Shown here in pieces: positions 25,516 to 33,241 of a stretch of 64,000 nucleotides of DNA. Every line of letters begins with the position of its first letter. Position 1 is the first letter of the stretch. The translations under genes were made by a program, and so were the position numbers. The notes beneath the pieces were generated by a model. That model had not been told where the DNA came from, did not search any database, and saw only the letters and a program-made list of their open reading frames with translations. Source of the DNA: Qipengyuania flava (GTDB taxonomy: Bacteria > Pseudomonadota > Alphaproteobacteria > Sphingomonadales > Sphingomonadaceae); contig NZ_CP080410.1 of assembly GCF_019448255.1 (NCBI RefSeq), positions 868,001 through 932,000 of the forward strand. Reading direction: 5' to 3'.

Positions 25516-26268
25516 ATGCTCACGTCCTTTCGCGGCCTCATGGCCGTTTCGCTCGCTGCGGCGGGCCTCTCTCTCGCAACTCCGGCCATGGCCCAGGATG
25601 AAGAAGACATCGGCAGCGGCTTCACCGCGTCCGCCAATGTTGCCCTGACCACCGACTACCGCTTTCGCGGTGTCTCGCTGTCGGGCGGCGATCCGGCAGT
25701 CCAGGGCGGCTTCGATGTCGCCCATGACAGCGGTTTCTACATCGGCACCTGGGCCAGCTCCATCAAGGGCGGCGCGGCTTACGGCGACCTCGAAGTCGAC
25801 ATCTACGCCGGCTGGGGCGGAAACATCAGCGACGCAGTCAGCGTCGACATCGGTGTTCTCTACTACATCTACCCGACCGAAACGCTTGGCCTCGATACCG
25901 ACTATATCGAGCCCTACGCCTCGATCGGCGTGAACTTCGGCCCGGCCGATGCGACCTTCGGCATTGCCTATGCACCCTCGCAGGATTCGCTCGGCAATCA
26001 GGACAACCTCTACCTCTACACCGATCTCGGCTTCGGCATTCCCGATACGCCGCTGACCGTCACCGGTCACCTCGGCTACACCGACGGTGCGCTGGCTCCG
26101 CCGCTGCTCGCCGGTACGGCTGACGACAGCGGTCTCGACTGGTCGCTCGGTGTCTCGGCATCGTCGGGCAATTTCGAATTTGGCGTTGCGTATGTCGGCA
26201 CCGAAGGCCCGTCGATCGACGGCTTCACCGACGACGCCATCGTCGGAACGCTTTCCGCCAGTTTCTGA
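25516..26268 (+). CDS. TorF-family putative porin
   Basis: An outer-membrane beta-barrel of the TIGR02001/Gcw_chp family. It has a signal peptide (GLSLATPAMAQ), then a conserved opening ASANVALTTDYRFRGVSLS and alternating beta-strands to the terminal phenylalanine (TLSASF). The 250-residue length fits the family. The family's transport role is poorly defined. ATG 25516 is preceded by CAGGAG; the upstream open frame is leader. Confidence 0.9.
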   Translation: MLTSFRGLMAVSLAAAGLSLATPAMAQDEEDIGSGFTASANVALTTDYRFRGVSLSGGDPAVQGGFDVAHDSGFYIGTWASSIKGGAAYGDLEVDIYAGWGGNISDAVSVDIGVLYYIYPTETLGLDTDYIEPYASIGVNFGPADATFGIAYAPSQDSLGNQDNLYLYTDLGFGIPDTPLTVTGHLGYTDGALAPPLLAGTADDSGLDWSLGVSASSGNFEFGVAYVGTEGPSIDGFTDDAIVGTLSASF

Positions 26269-26292
26269 GAATTCGCTGGCGGGAAACACCTG

Positions 26293-26323
26293 GGGGGCGT
26301 GCTGTGCCGGCGCGCCCCCTTTT
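26293..26323 (+). terminator. Intrinsic terminator of the TorF porin gene
   Basis: A 10-bp stem (26293-26302 with 26310-26319, including one G-T pair) closes a seven-base loop and is followed by TTTT. It lies 25 bases after the porin stop. Confidence 0.85.
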
Positions 26324-26328
26324 GCATG

Positions 26329-27081
26329 TCAATCGAGCGAGAAGTCGACGGTGGTCACCACCCGGACCTTCTTGAACGGCGTATCGCCCACGCCCCATCC
26401 GCCCGCTTCGCCATCGCGCGCGTCGATCGAGAAATACCCCTGCGTCGCCTTGCGGATGCTGCCCACATCGGCGCCGCTATCCTTGGCGAACTGCTCGGCC
26501 GCGGACCGCGCGTCGCGCGTGGCCTCGGCGACCATTTCGGGCTTGATCGCGTTGAGGCCGGTGAAGGTGTAGTTGATCCCGGAACCGTCCTCCAGGACGA
26601 CACCCTGGCGCACCAGCTCGGCCTGGCGCCTCACCGCACTCTGCGCGCGTTCGATGTCCTTGGTGCGCAGGATCAACCGCTGGCGAACCGTGTAGAACAC
26701 GCGGCCGTCGTTGGTGTAGTTGGAGACATTGACCCCGCCCGGGGTCAGCGCGTCATCGGGAAAGCCGAGCTCGTCGAAAAACTCGCGCACCGCCTCGGCG
26801 TCGCGGTCGGTGCTGGATTGCGCCTGCTGGAGGCTGAGGGCGGTCGAGGCGAAGGACAGGGTCCAGGTGGCGAGATCCGCAGTAACCTCGCGCTCGGCAA
26901 GGCCGCGCACGGTCACGCTGCGTTCGGCCGCCTTCATGCGCACCAGACCATCGCCAAGGACGAAGCCACCGACGATCAGCCCGATCGCGATAACTCCCGA
27001 ACTGGCAAGCCAGCGTTTGAGCGTTGCATCGCCCGTGTTCGGCGTGGCACCATTGGCGGTGTCGGCGGTTTCGTCGGTCAT
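26329..27081 (-). CDS. SIMPL-domain (DUF541) protein
   Basis: A 250-residue protein with an N-terminal membrane anchor at residues 28-46 (SSGVIAIGLIVGGFVLGDG). A SIMPL domain follows, with SVTVRGLAEREVTADLATW, VNVSNYTNDG and the C-terminal ARSAAEQFAKDSGADVG segment. The domain is widespread in bacterial envelope proteins (E. coli YggE is linked to oxidative stress tolerance) and its activity is unknown. Confidence 0.85.
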   Translation of the reverse strand: MTDETADTANGATPNTGDATLKRWLASSGVIAIGLIVGGFVLGDGLVRMKAAERSVTVRGLAEREVTADLATWTLSFASTALSLQQAQSSTDRDAEAVREFFDELGFPDDALTPGGVNVSNYTNDGRVFYTVRQRLILRTKDIERAQSAVRRQAELVRQGVVLEDGSGINYTFTGLNAIKPEMVAEATRDARSAAEQFAKDSGADVGSIRKATQGYFSIDARDGEAGGWGVGDTPFKKVRVVTTVDFSLD

Positions 27082-27171
27082 GATCGCGGTCCTCTCAGCA
27101 ATGTGCCTCCCGAGGATTGCGTAGTATCGCGGCGATGAACCGTGCTTGAATAGCGATGAATGGAGTTACCT

Positions 27172-27609
27172 TTGGTCAAATACCTGCACAGCATGATCCG
27201 CGTCGAAGACCCCGACGCGACGGTCGATTTCTTGAAGCTTATCGGACTTGAGGAGGTGCGCCGCTTCGACGTGGAAGCGGGCCGTTTCACGCTCATCTTC
27301 CTCGCAGCCCCGGGCCAAGAGGGCGTTGCGGAGGTCGAGCTGACCTACAACTGGCCCGCCGAAGACGGCACGCCTGCTGAGAAATACGATGGCGGGCGCA
27401 ATTTCGGTCACCTGGCCTACCGCGTCGACGACATCTACGCGACCTGCCAGCGGATCATGGACGCAGGCCACACCATCCATCGCCCGCCGCGCGACGGTCA
27501 CATGGCTTTCGTCAAGACGCCCGACGGCATCTCGATCGAGCTGTTGCAGGAAGGCTATCTCGACCCGCAAGAACCCTGGGCGAGCATGGAGAACACCGGT
27601 AGCTGGTAA
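27172..27609 (+). CDS. gloA: Lactoylglutathione lyase (glyoxalase I)
   Basis: VOC-fold metalloenzyme converting the methylglyoxal-glutathione hemithioacetal to S-lactoylglutathione. Family features are KYLHSMIRVEDP with metal ligand His, AEVELTYNW with ligand Glu, FGHLAYRVDD with ligand His, and GISIELLQ with ligand Glu. The start is TTG 27172, because GGAG lies six bases upstream and homologues begin with VKYLHSMIRV; an in-frame ATG at 27160 would add MELP. It converges with nhaA, nine bases apart. Confidence 0.92.
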   Translation: MVKYLHSMIRVEDPDATVDFLKLIGLEEVRRFDVEAGRFTLIFLAAPGQEGVAEVELTYNWPAEDGTPAEKYDGGRNFGHLAYRVDDIYATCQRIMDAGHTIHRPPRDGHMAFVKTPDGISIELLQEGYLDPQEPWASMENTGSW

Positions 27610-27618
27610 CGCCGCTGC

Positions 27619-28830
27619 CTAGTCGATGTAGGGCGATTTGGCGTCGTCCGGGTGCGTGGCCGAGAAACGCAGGATCAGGTACCCGGCGACCGCCGAGATC
27701 AGCGAACCCAGCAGGATGCCGATCTTGGCCTCGTTGATCAGCAGCTGGTCGCCCGTGAAGGCAAGCCCGCTGATGAACAGCGACATGGTGAAGCCGATAC
27801 CGCACAGGATCGAAACGCCCCAGATCTCCTGCCAGCTTGCCTGGTCGGGTCGCGGGGCGAAGCCGATCTTGTCGGCGATCCAGATCGCGGTGAAGATGCC
27901 AAGCTGCTTGCCGAGGAACAGGCCAGCGGCAATCGCCAGCGGCAGCGGGGCGAGGATTTGCTCCACGCCCATGCCGGCCAGAGGAACGCCCGCATTGGCA
28001 AAGCCGAATACCGGCACGACAAGATAGGCGCTCCAGGGCGCAAGGCCGTGCTCGAGATGTTCGAGCATGGTGTCGTCGTCCTTGCCGCGCATCGGGATGC
28101 ACAGCGCTGCGACAACGCCGGCGATGGTTGCGTGGATGCCGGTGTTGAGGACGAAGTACCACAGTACCAGCGCCAGCAGGATGAACGGCCAGTAGGACGA
28201 CACGCGCATGCGGTTCAGCACCAGCATCAGCGCAACGACGCCGGCCGCGGCTGCCAGCCACAGCAGCTTGATGTTGGCGGTGTAGAACAGCGCGATGACC
28301 ATGACCGCGCCGATGTCGTCGACGATGGCCACAGTCAGCAGGAACAGGCGCAGCGAGGCGGGGCAGCGGTTGCCGAGCAGGCCGAGCACGCCCATCGCAA
28401 AGGCGATATCGGTCGCTGCCGGGATCGCCCAGCCGCGCAGCAGCTGAGCATCGCCGCCAACCACGCCGACATAGACCAGCGCGGGGATCGCCATGCCGGC
28501 GATGGCGGCCAGGATCGGCAGCCGGCGCGATTGCGCGGTCGAAAGCTGCCCTTCGATCCATTCGCGCTTCACTTCGAGCCCGACGACGAAGAAGAAGATC
28601 GCCATCAGACCATCGTTGATCCACAGGTGCAGGTCGTAAAGCTTCGGGATCGGGGTCCAGGGCAGCTTCCCGTAGAACAATTGCTCGTACTCGCCGGCCA
28701 GCGGCGAGTTGGCCGCTATCATGGCGGCGGCAGCCACGAGGATGAGCAGGATGCCTGCCGAAGCGTCGCTGACGAAGAGCGCGCGGACCGGGGCAAAGAC
28801 GAGGCGGAAAGCTGAAGGACGTTCGTTCAT
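27619..28830 (-). CDS. nhaA: Na+/H+ antiporter NhaA
   Basis: Inner-membrane antiporter exchanging one sodium ion for two protons; main role is sodium and alkaline-pH homeostasis. The ion-binding aspartates are Asp171-Asp172 in LTVAIVDDIGAV, and the structural Asp141 is in AATDIAF. Eleven to twelve transmembrane helices are evident and the 403-residue length is normal. ATG 28830 is chosen since family members begin close to this point; the frame extends further back to 28935 without support. A CPA1 antiporter is also in this window (780-2147). Confidence 0.95.
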   Translation of the reverse strand: MNERPSAFRLVFAPVRALFVSDASAGILLILVAAAAMIAANSPLAGEYEQLFYGKLPWTPIPKLYDLHLWINDGLMAIFFFVVGLEVKREWIEGQLSTAQSRRLPILAAIAGMAIPALVYVGVVGGDAQLLRGWAIPAATDIAFAMGVLGLLGNRCPASLRLFLLTVAIVDDIGAVMVIALFYTANIKLLWLAAAAGVVALMLVLNRMRVSSYWPFILLALVLWYFVLNTGIHATIAGVVAALCIPMRGKDDDTMLEHLEHGLAPWSAYLVVPVFGFANAGVPLAGMGVEQILAPLPLAIAAGLFLGKQLGIFTAIWIADKIGFAPRPDQASWQEIWGVSILCGIGFTMSLFISGLAFTGDQLLINEAKIGILLGSLISAVAGYLILRFSATHPDDAKSPYID

Positions 28831-28912
28831 CTTGGGGACGCTCTCTTTCGCAAAGCGGCCCACGTTGCAAGTCTTGAAACTCGCGGTTATCCAGAAAGTC
28901 AGGGGGTGCCGC

Positions 28913-30316
28913 TTGGTACTAGGGTCGTTTACCATCGCGGAATGGTTCGTGCTGGTTCAGCACGAGTTGCTGCTGTTCGCAGCGGCGTTCTTCGCACTCG
29001 GCCTGATCGACGAATTCGCGCTCGACTGCAGCTACCTGTGGCTCCGCCTCCGCGGGCGCATCCGCACCGCCCGTCTTGAAGAGGGCGACCCCAACCAGAT
29101 CACGCACCTTGCAGGCGCAGCTGCTGTCTTCATTCCCGCGTGGAAGGAAGCCAGCGTCATCGGTGCGACCGTGGGCCACATGCTCCAGGTGTGGCCGCAG
29201 GACGAACTGCGGATCTACGTTGGCTGCTATCGCAATGACCCGGAGACCATGGCTTCGGTCGTCGCCGCTGCCCGGGGCGACACGCGCGTACGGCTGGTCG
29301 TGCACGGCCGCGACGGACCCACATCGAAAGCCGATTGCCTCAACCGCCTGCACCAGGCGCTGGGCGAGGACGAATACCGCAGCGGGACAAAGGCGCGCAT
29401 GGTCGTGCTTCACGATGCGGAGGACATGGTCGATCCCGCGGCGCTGGCGGTGCTGGACCAGGCCCTGTGGCACGCCGATTTCGTCCAGTTGCCCGTGCTG
29501 GCCCTGCCGCAGCACGGCTCGCGCCTCGTAGGCTCGCACTATTGCGACGAGTTCGCCGAATCCCACGCCAAGGCGCTGGTGGTGCGTGACGCTCTGGGCG
29601 CGGCCATTCCGGGGGCTGGCGTGGGCTGCGCCATTGCGCGCGCCTCGCTCGACAAGCTGGCGATCCGGCAGGGCGGCAAGCCCTTCGCCGAGGAATCGCT
29701 CACCGAAGACTACGAACTCGGCCTCAAGATAGTGGAGGCGGGCGGACGTGGACGGTTCCTGCGTATACGCGGCGCCGACAACCGCCTGATTGCAACGCGG
29801 GCGTTCTTCCCCGCGCGGCTCGATGCCTCGGTCCGTCAGAAGACCCGCTGGATGCACGGCATCGCGCTGCAGGGATGGGACCGGCTCGGCTGGGGCAAGC
29901 AGCCGGTCGATCTGTGGATGCAATTGCGCGACCGGCGCGGTCCGCTGGCCGCCATTCTGCTGGTCATGGCTTACGGGCTGGTGGCCCTATCCGCGATCGG
30001 GCTCGGTCTCGAACAGCTTGGCCTGGTCGATCCCCCGCCGCCCACACCGCTTCTCAAGGCACTTCTGGTCATCAACATGGCAGGGCTCGCCATGCGCTTT
30101 GCCGTGCGCGCCGTGTTCACCGCGCGCGAGCACGGCTGGCGCCAGGGCTTGCTCGCGATCCCGCGCACCTTCGTATCGAACATCATCGCGATCATGGCGG
30201 GGCGCCGGGCGCTGGCGGCCTATGTCGGCACGCTGCGCGGTGCACCCATCATCTGGGACAAGACCGAGCATCGCGACCACCCGGCGCTGGCCATCCCGCG
30301 TGAGGAACCGGCATGA
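28913..30316 (+). CDS. NfrB-like family 2 glycosyltransferase (membrane)
   Basis: A 467-residue processive-type GT2 enzyme. Sugar-nucleotide and metal motifs are HDAED at 167-171, TED at 264-266 and QKTRW at 309-313. Flanking hydrophobic segments are one pair before and three after the catalytic domain. Compared with E. coli NfrB, a C-terminal MshEN c-di-GMP-binding domain is absent. The start is TTG 28913, with AGGGGG six bases upstream; no ATG is available. It overlaps the next gene as ATGA. It probably makes a glycan that the downstream NfrA-like protein helps assemble or export. Confidence 0.85.
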   Translation: MVLGSFTIAEWFVLVQHELLLFAAAFFALGLIDEFALDCSYLWLRLRGRIRTARLEEGDPNQITHLAGAAAVFIPAWKEASVIGATVGHMLQVWPQDELRIYVGCYRNDPETMASVVAAARGDTRVRLVVHGRDGPTSKADCLNRLHQALGEDEYRSGTKARMVVLHDAEDMVDPAALAVLDQALWHADFVQLPVLALPQHGSRLVGSHYCDEFAESHAKALVVRDALGAAIPGAGVGCAIARASLDKLAIRQGGKPFAEESLTEDYELGLKIVEAGGRGRFLRIRGADNRLIATRAFFPARLDASVRQKTRWMHGIALQGWDRLGWGKQPVDLWMQLRDRRGPLAAILLVMAYGLVALSAIGLGLEQLGLVDPPPPTPLLKALLVINMAGLAMRFAVRAVFTAREHGWRQGLLAIPRTFVSNIIAIMAGRRALAAYVGTLRGAPIIWDKTEHRDHPALAIPREEPA

Positions 30317-31443
30317 ACAACGCGATAGCCCGGAGGCAGGGCCAGCCGATCCTGTTCCTTGGCCTGCTGGCAACCGGCTGGCTGCTGCTGCGAATTGTGA
30401 CATGGGAAAGCCCGCTGGCACCTGCGCCGCTCCTTGCCGAGCCTTTGCGGTTCGCAGGCACCGGCATGGAAGTGGAAGCCGCGCCGATCACGCCGGAAGA
30501 AAAGCCGGCTGCCGATGATCCGCCGCCAGCGCCTCTACTTCCCGCCCCATGGGGGCCAGTTCCGGCACCGGTCTCGCAAAACCCCGTCGCGCCGCCTCTC
30601 GCAGCGCCGCTTCCAGTTTCTCCGCCGCGGGAGGACGTTTTTGATCCGCATCGGCGCGGAGTTGGTCACGCGATGCTGTTCGCCGCGGGCATGGCCAGCC
30701 TGCCGCTGCCCGCCAGCGTTGCACGCATTATCGATGAGGAAGCGGAGAGCCGCGTTTCGGCTGAGGCATCAGTGCCAGCCCAGCCGACAAAGCGCTGGCG
30801 GTTCGACAGCTGGGTTGTCCTGCGCCAAGGGGGCGCCGGCCTGTCTGGAACAGGATCGCAGCCCGCCAGCTACGGGGCGAGCCAGATGGGCTCTGTGCTG
30901 GCCTACCGGCTTGCGCCGTCCAGTCGACGCCAACCCTCTGCTTACGCCCGCGCCAGCCAGGCTCTGGTCGCCGCAGGCGAGCGCGAGGTCGCCTTGGGCC
31001 TCAGCGCTCGCCCGCTTCCGCGCCTGCCGGTCAGCCTTCATCTTGAAGCACGGGTGACCGAGCGGCCCGGTGAAACCGAAGTCCGGCCCGCCGCCTTCCT
31101 TGCCGGGGGATTCGAGCGCGTGGACCTTCCTGCTGGCCTGCGTGCTCGTGGGTATGGCCAGGCGGGTTACGTCCATGGCGATTTCGCGACTGCCTTTGCC
31201 GATGGGAAGATCGTTGCCGATCGCGAGGTGGCCTCGTTCGATCTCGGCAAGGCTTCACTTGGCGTGGGCGCCTGGGGCGGGGCACAAAAGGGAGCACACC
31301 GGCTCGACATAGGCCCGACACTGTCGCTCGATATTCGCCTTGGCGAGACTCCGGCGCGGCTCGAAGCCGATTACCGCTGGCGGCTTGCAGGCAATGCGGA
31401 GCCGGGCAATGGCGGCGTTTTGACGCTTTCGACCGGCTTCTGA
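30313..31443 (+). CDS. NfrA C-terminal-domain-like protein, membrane anchored
   Basis: A 376-residue protein. There is an N-terminal hydrophobic segment (residues 12-27), then a proline-rich linker (about 55-105), and a C-terminal domain resembling the C-terminus of phage N4 receptor NfrA: GSVLAYRL, EVALGLSARPLPRLPVSLHL, GYGQAGYVHGD, GVGAWGGAQKG and a terminal LTLSTGF. The TPR region of full NfrA is missing. Together with the coupled GT2 gene it forms a reduced NfrAB pair. Confidence 0.75.
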   Translation: MNNAIARRQGQPILFLGLLATGWLLLRIVTWESPLAPAPLLAEPLRFAGTGMEVEAAPITPEEKPAADDPPPAPLLPAPWGPVPAPVSQNPVAPPLAAPLPVSPPREDVFDPHRRGVGHAMLFAAGMASLPLPASVARIIDEEAESRVSAEASVPAQPTKRWRFDSWVVLRQGGAGLSGTGSQPASYGASQMGSVLAYRLAPSSRRQPSAYARASQALVAAGEREVALGLSARPLPRLPVSLHLEARVTERPGETEVRPAAFLAGGFERVDLPAGLRARGYGQAGYVHGDFATAFADGKIVADREVASFDLGKASLGVGAWGGAQKGAHRLDIGPTLSLDIRLGETPARLEADYRWRLAGNAEPGNGGVLTLSTGF

Positions 31444-31489
31444 CACGGTTCAGCTTTTATCCGTGACGAGCGTGCGATAGGGCGCTTCC

Positions 31490-32395
31490 ATGGATGTCTA
31501 TCTCCCCATTGCGAACCTGTCCGTGAACGGACTGTGGATCGTCGCGCTGGGCGGGCTGACGGGCATCCTTTCGGGTCTCTTTGGCGTGGGGGGAGGCTTC
31601 CTCACCACGCCGCTGCTGATCTTCTTCGGAATTCCGCCGACCGTTGCCGCCGCCTCGGCGTCGACACAGGTGACAGGCGCCAGCGTGACCGGCGTGCTCG
31701 CCCATGGCAGCCGCGGCGGGGTCGACTACCGCATGGGCCTCGTCATGGTCGCAGGCGGGGTGATCGGGGCGGGCTTCGGCGCGCTGCTGTTCCGGTTCTT
31801 CCGGTCGATCGGCCAGATCGACGTGGTGATCAGCGCGCTTTACGTGATCCTGCTCGGCACCATCGGAATGCTGATGGCACGCGAGGCGACGCAGGGCCTG
31901 CGCGGCACCGGCGGCGCGCAGGCTGCGCGCAGGCGACACCATCCACTCGTCGCCAGCCTGCCGATGCGCTGGCGCTTCTACCGCTCGGGTCTCTACATTT
32001 CGCCGATTGCCCCGCTGCTGGTCGGTGTGGCCGTCGGCATCCTGACCATGCTGATGGGCGTTGGCGGTGGCTTCATCCTCGTGCCAGCCATGCTCTACAT
32101 CCTCGGCATGAGCGCGAATGTTGTCGTGGGCACCTCGCTCTACAACATCCTCTTCGTTACCATGGCGAGCACCATCATGCATTCGCTGACGACCAAGGCG
32201 GTCGACATCGTGCTGGTGTTCCTCCTGCTGCTCGGTTCGGTCTCGGGCGCGCAGATCGGCTCGCAGATCGCGGTCAAGGCCAAGCCGGAGATCCTGCGCC
32301 TGATCCTTGCCACGATCGTGCTGCTGGTGGCGTTCCGCATGTTCCTCGGCCTCTTCTACCAGCCGGATGAAATCTACACGGTGTACCCGCTGTGA
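31490..32395 (+). CDS. TauE/SafE-family sulfite/anion exporter
   Basis: A 301-residue membrane protein with two inverted TauE-like halves. The family glycine motifs are SGLFGVGGGFLTTPLL and TMLMGVGGGFILVPAM. A cytoplasmic Arg-rich loop (QAARRRHHP) separates the halves. TauE/SafE proteins export sulfite or sulfoacetate or transport organosulfur anions. Its stop overlaps the next gene's GTG start as GTGA. The following TIGR02186 protein is a known partner of this family. Confidence 0.9.
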   Translation: MDVYLPIANLSVNGLWIVALGGLTGILSGLFGVGGGFLTTPLLIFFGIPPTVAAASASTQVTGASVTGVLAHGSRGGVDYRMGLVMVAGGVIGAGFGALLFRFFRSIGQIDVVISALYVILLGTIGMLMAREATQGLRGTGGAQAARRRHHPLVASLPMRWRFYRSGLYISPIAPLLVGVAVGILTMLMGVGGGFILVPAMLYILGMSANVVVGTSLYNILFVTMASTIMHSLTTKAVDIVLVFLLLLGSVSGAQIGSQIAVKAKPEILRLILATIVLLVAFRMFLGLFYQPDEIYTVYPL

Positions 32396-33144
32396 GGGCG
32401 CTGCTGCTGATCCTCTTCGCCTTTGCGCTCATGGGCCAGCGCGACCCCATCCTTGTGCCCGAGGTCAGCCAGCACGAGGTGCAGGTGCGCCAGGGCTTCA
32501 CCGGCACCGAATTGCTGCTGTTTGGGGCCGTGCTCGACCCGCAGGGGCGCGCGGCCGGGAACGACTACGACATCGTGGTGGTCCTCAAGGGCCCTTCCGA
32601 ACCCGTCCGCTTGCGCGAGAAGGAGCGCTTCGCCGGTGTCTGGGTCAACGCGGCGAGCAGCGATTTCCGCTCGGTCCCCTCCTATTTCGCGGTCGCCTCG
32701 TCGAAGCCGATCACTGATATCGTGGATGAGAAAACCGCGGCGATCTACGAATTCGGCACGCGCTATATCCAGCTCTCGCCCAGCGGCGTGATCGACCCGG
32801 AAGAACAGGCCCGATTTGCCGCCGGCCTTGTCGATCTGAAAACCCGGCAGGAGCTCTACAGCGAGAATTTCGAAGGCGTGCAGATCAGCGAACAGGTGCT
32901 CTACCAAGCGCGCATCAACCTGCCGTCCAACGTTACCACCGGTACCTACACCGCCGAGACCTTCGCGGTGCGCGGTGGGCGCGTGATCGCCTCGGCCATG
33001 ACCGAGGTCGAAGTCCAGAAAGTGGGCTTTGAAGGCAAGGTCGAGGAATATTCGCAGGATCTGGCGCTGATCTATGGCCTTCTGGCGGTCATGCTGTCGG
33101 TGGGCATGGGCTGGGCGGCGGGCCGGTTGTTCGCCCTTATCTAA
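32392..33144 (+). CDS. TIGR02186-family transmembrane protein
   Basis: A 250-residue protein with a signal sequence (LLLILFAFALMG), a periplasmic beta-rich body containing ELLLFGAVLDPQG and VWVNAASSDFRSVPSYFAV, and one C-terminal helix (LIYGLLAVMLSVGMGWAAG). It belongs to the alphaproteobacterial TIGR02186 / PF09608-type family found beside TauE/SafE exporters. Start GTG 32392 is fixed by the four-base overlap with the exporter. The function is presumably an accessory to transport. Confidence 0.85.
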   Translation: MRALLLILFAFALMGQRDPILVPEVSQHEVQVRQGFTGTELLLFGAVLDPQGRAAGNDYDIVVVLKGPSEPVRLREKERFAGVWVNAASSDFRSVPSYFAVASSKPITDIVDEKTAAIYEFGTRYIQLSPSGVIDPEEQARFAAGLVDLKTRQELYSENFEGVQISEQVLYQARINLPSNVTTGTYTAETFAVRGGRVIASAMTEVEVQKVGFEGKVEEYSQDLALIYGLLAVMLSVGMGWAAGRLFALI

Positions 33145-33241
33145 CCCCTCGCAGGGTCTATCGTTGACCACATGTTAAGCACTTTCGTGCAGGCAGGCTC
33201 TAAGCGCATCGGGCGCGCGTTTAACGGGGCACAGCCAGAAC

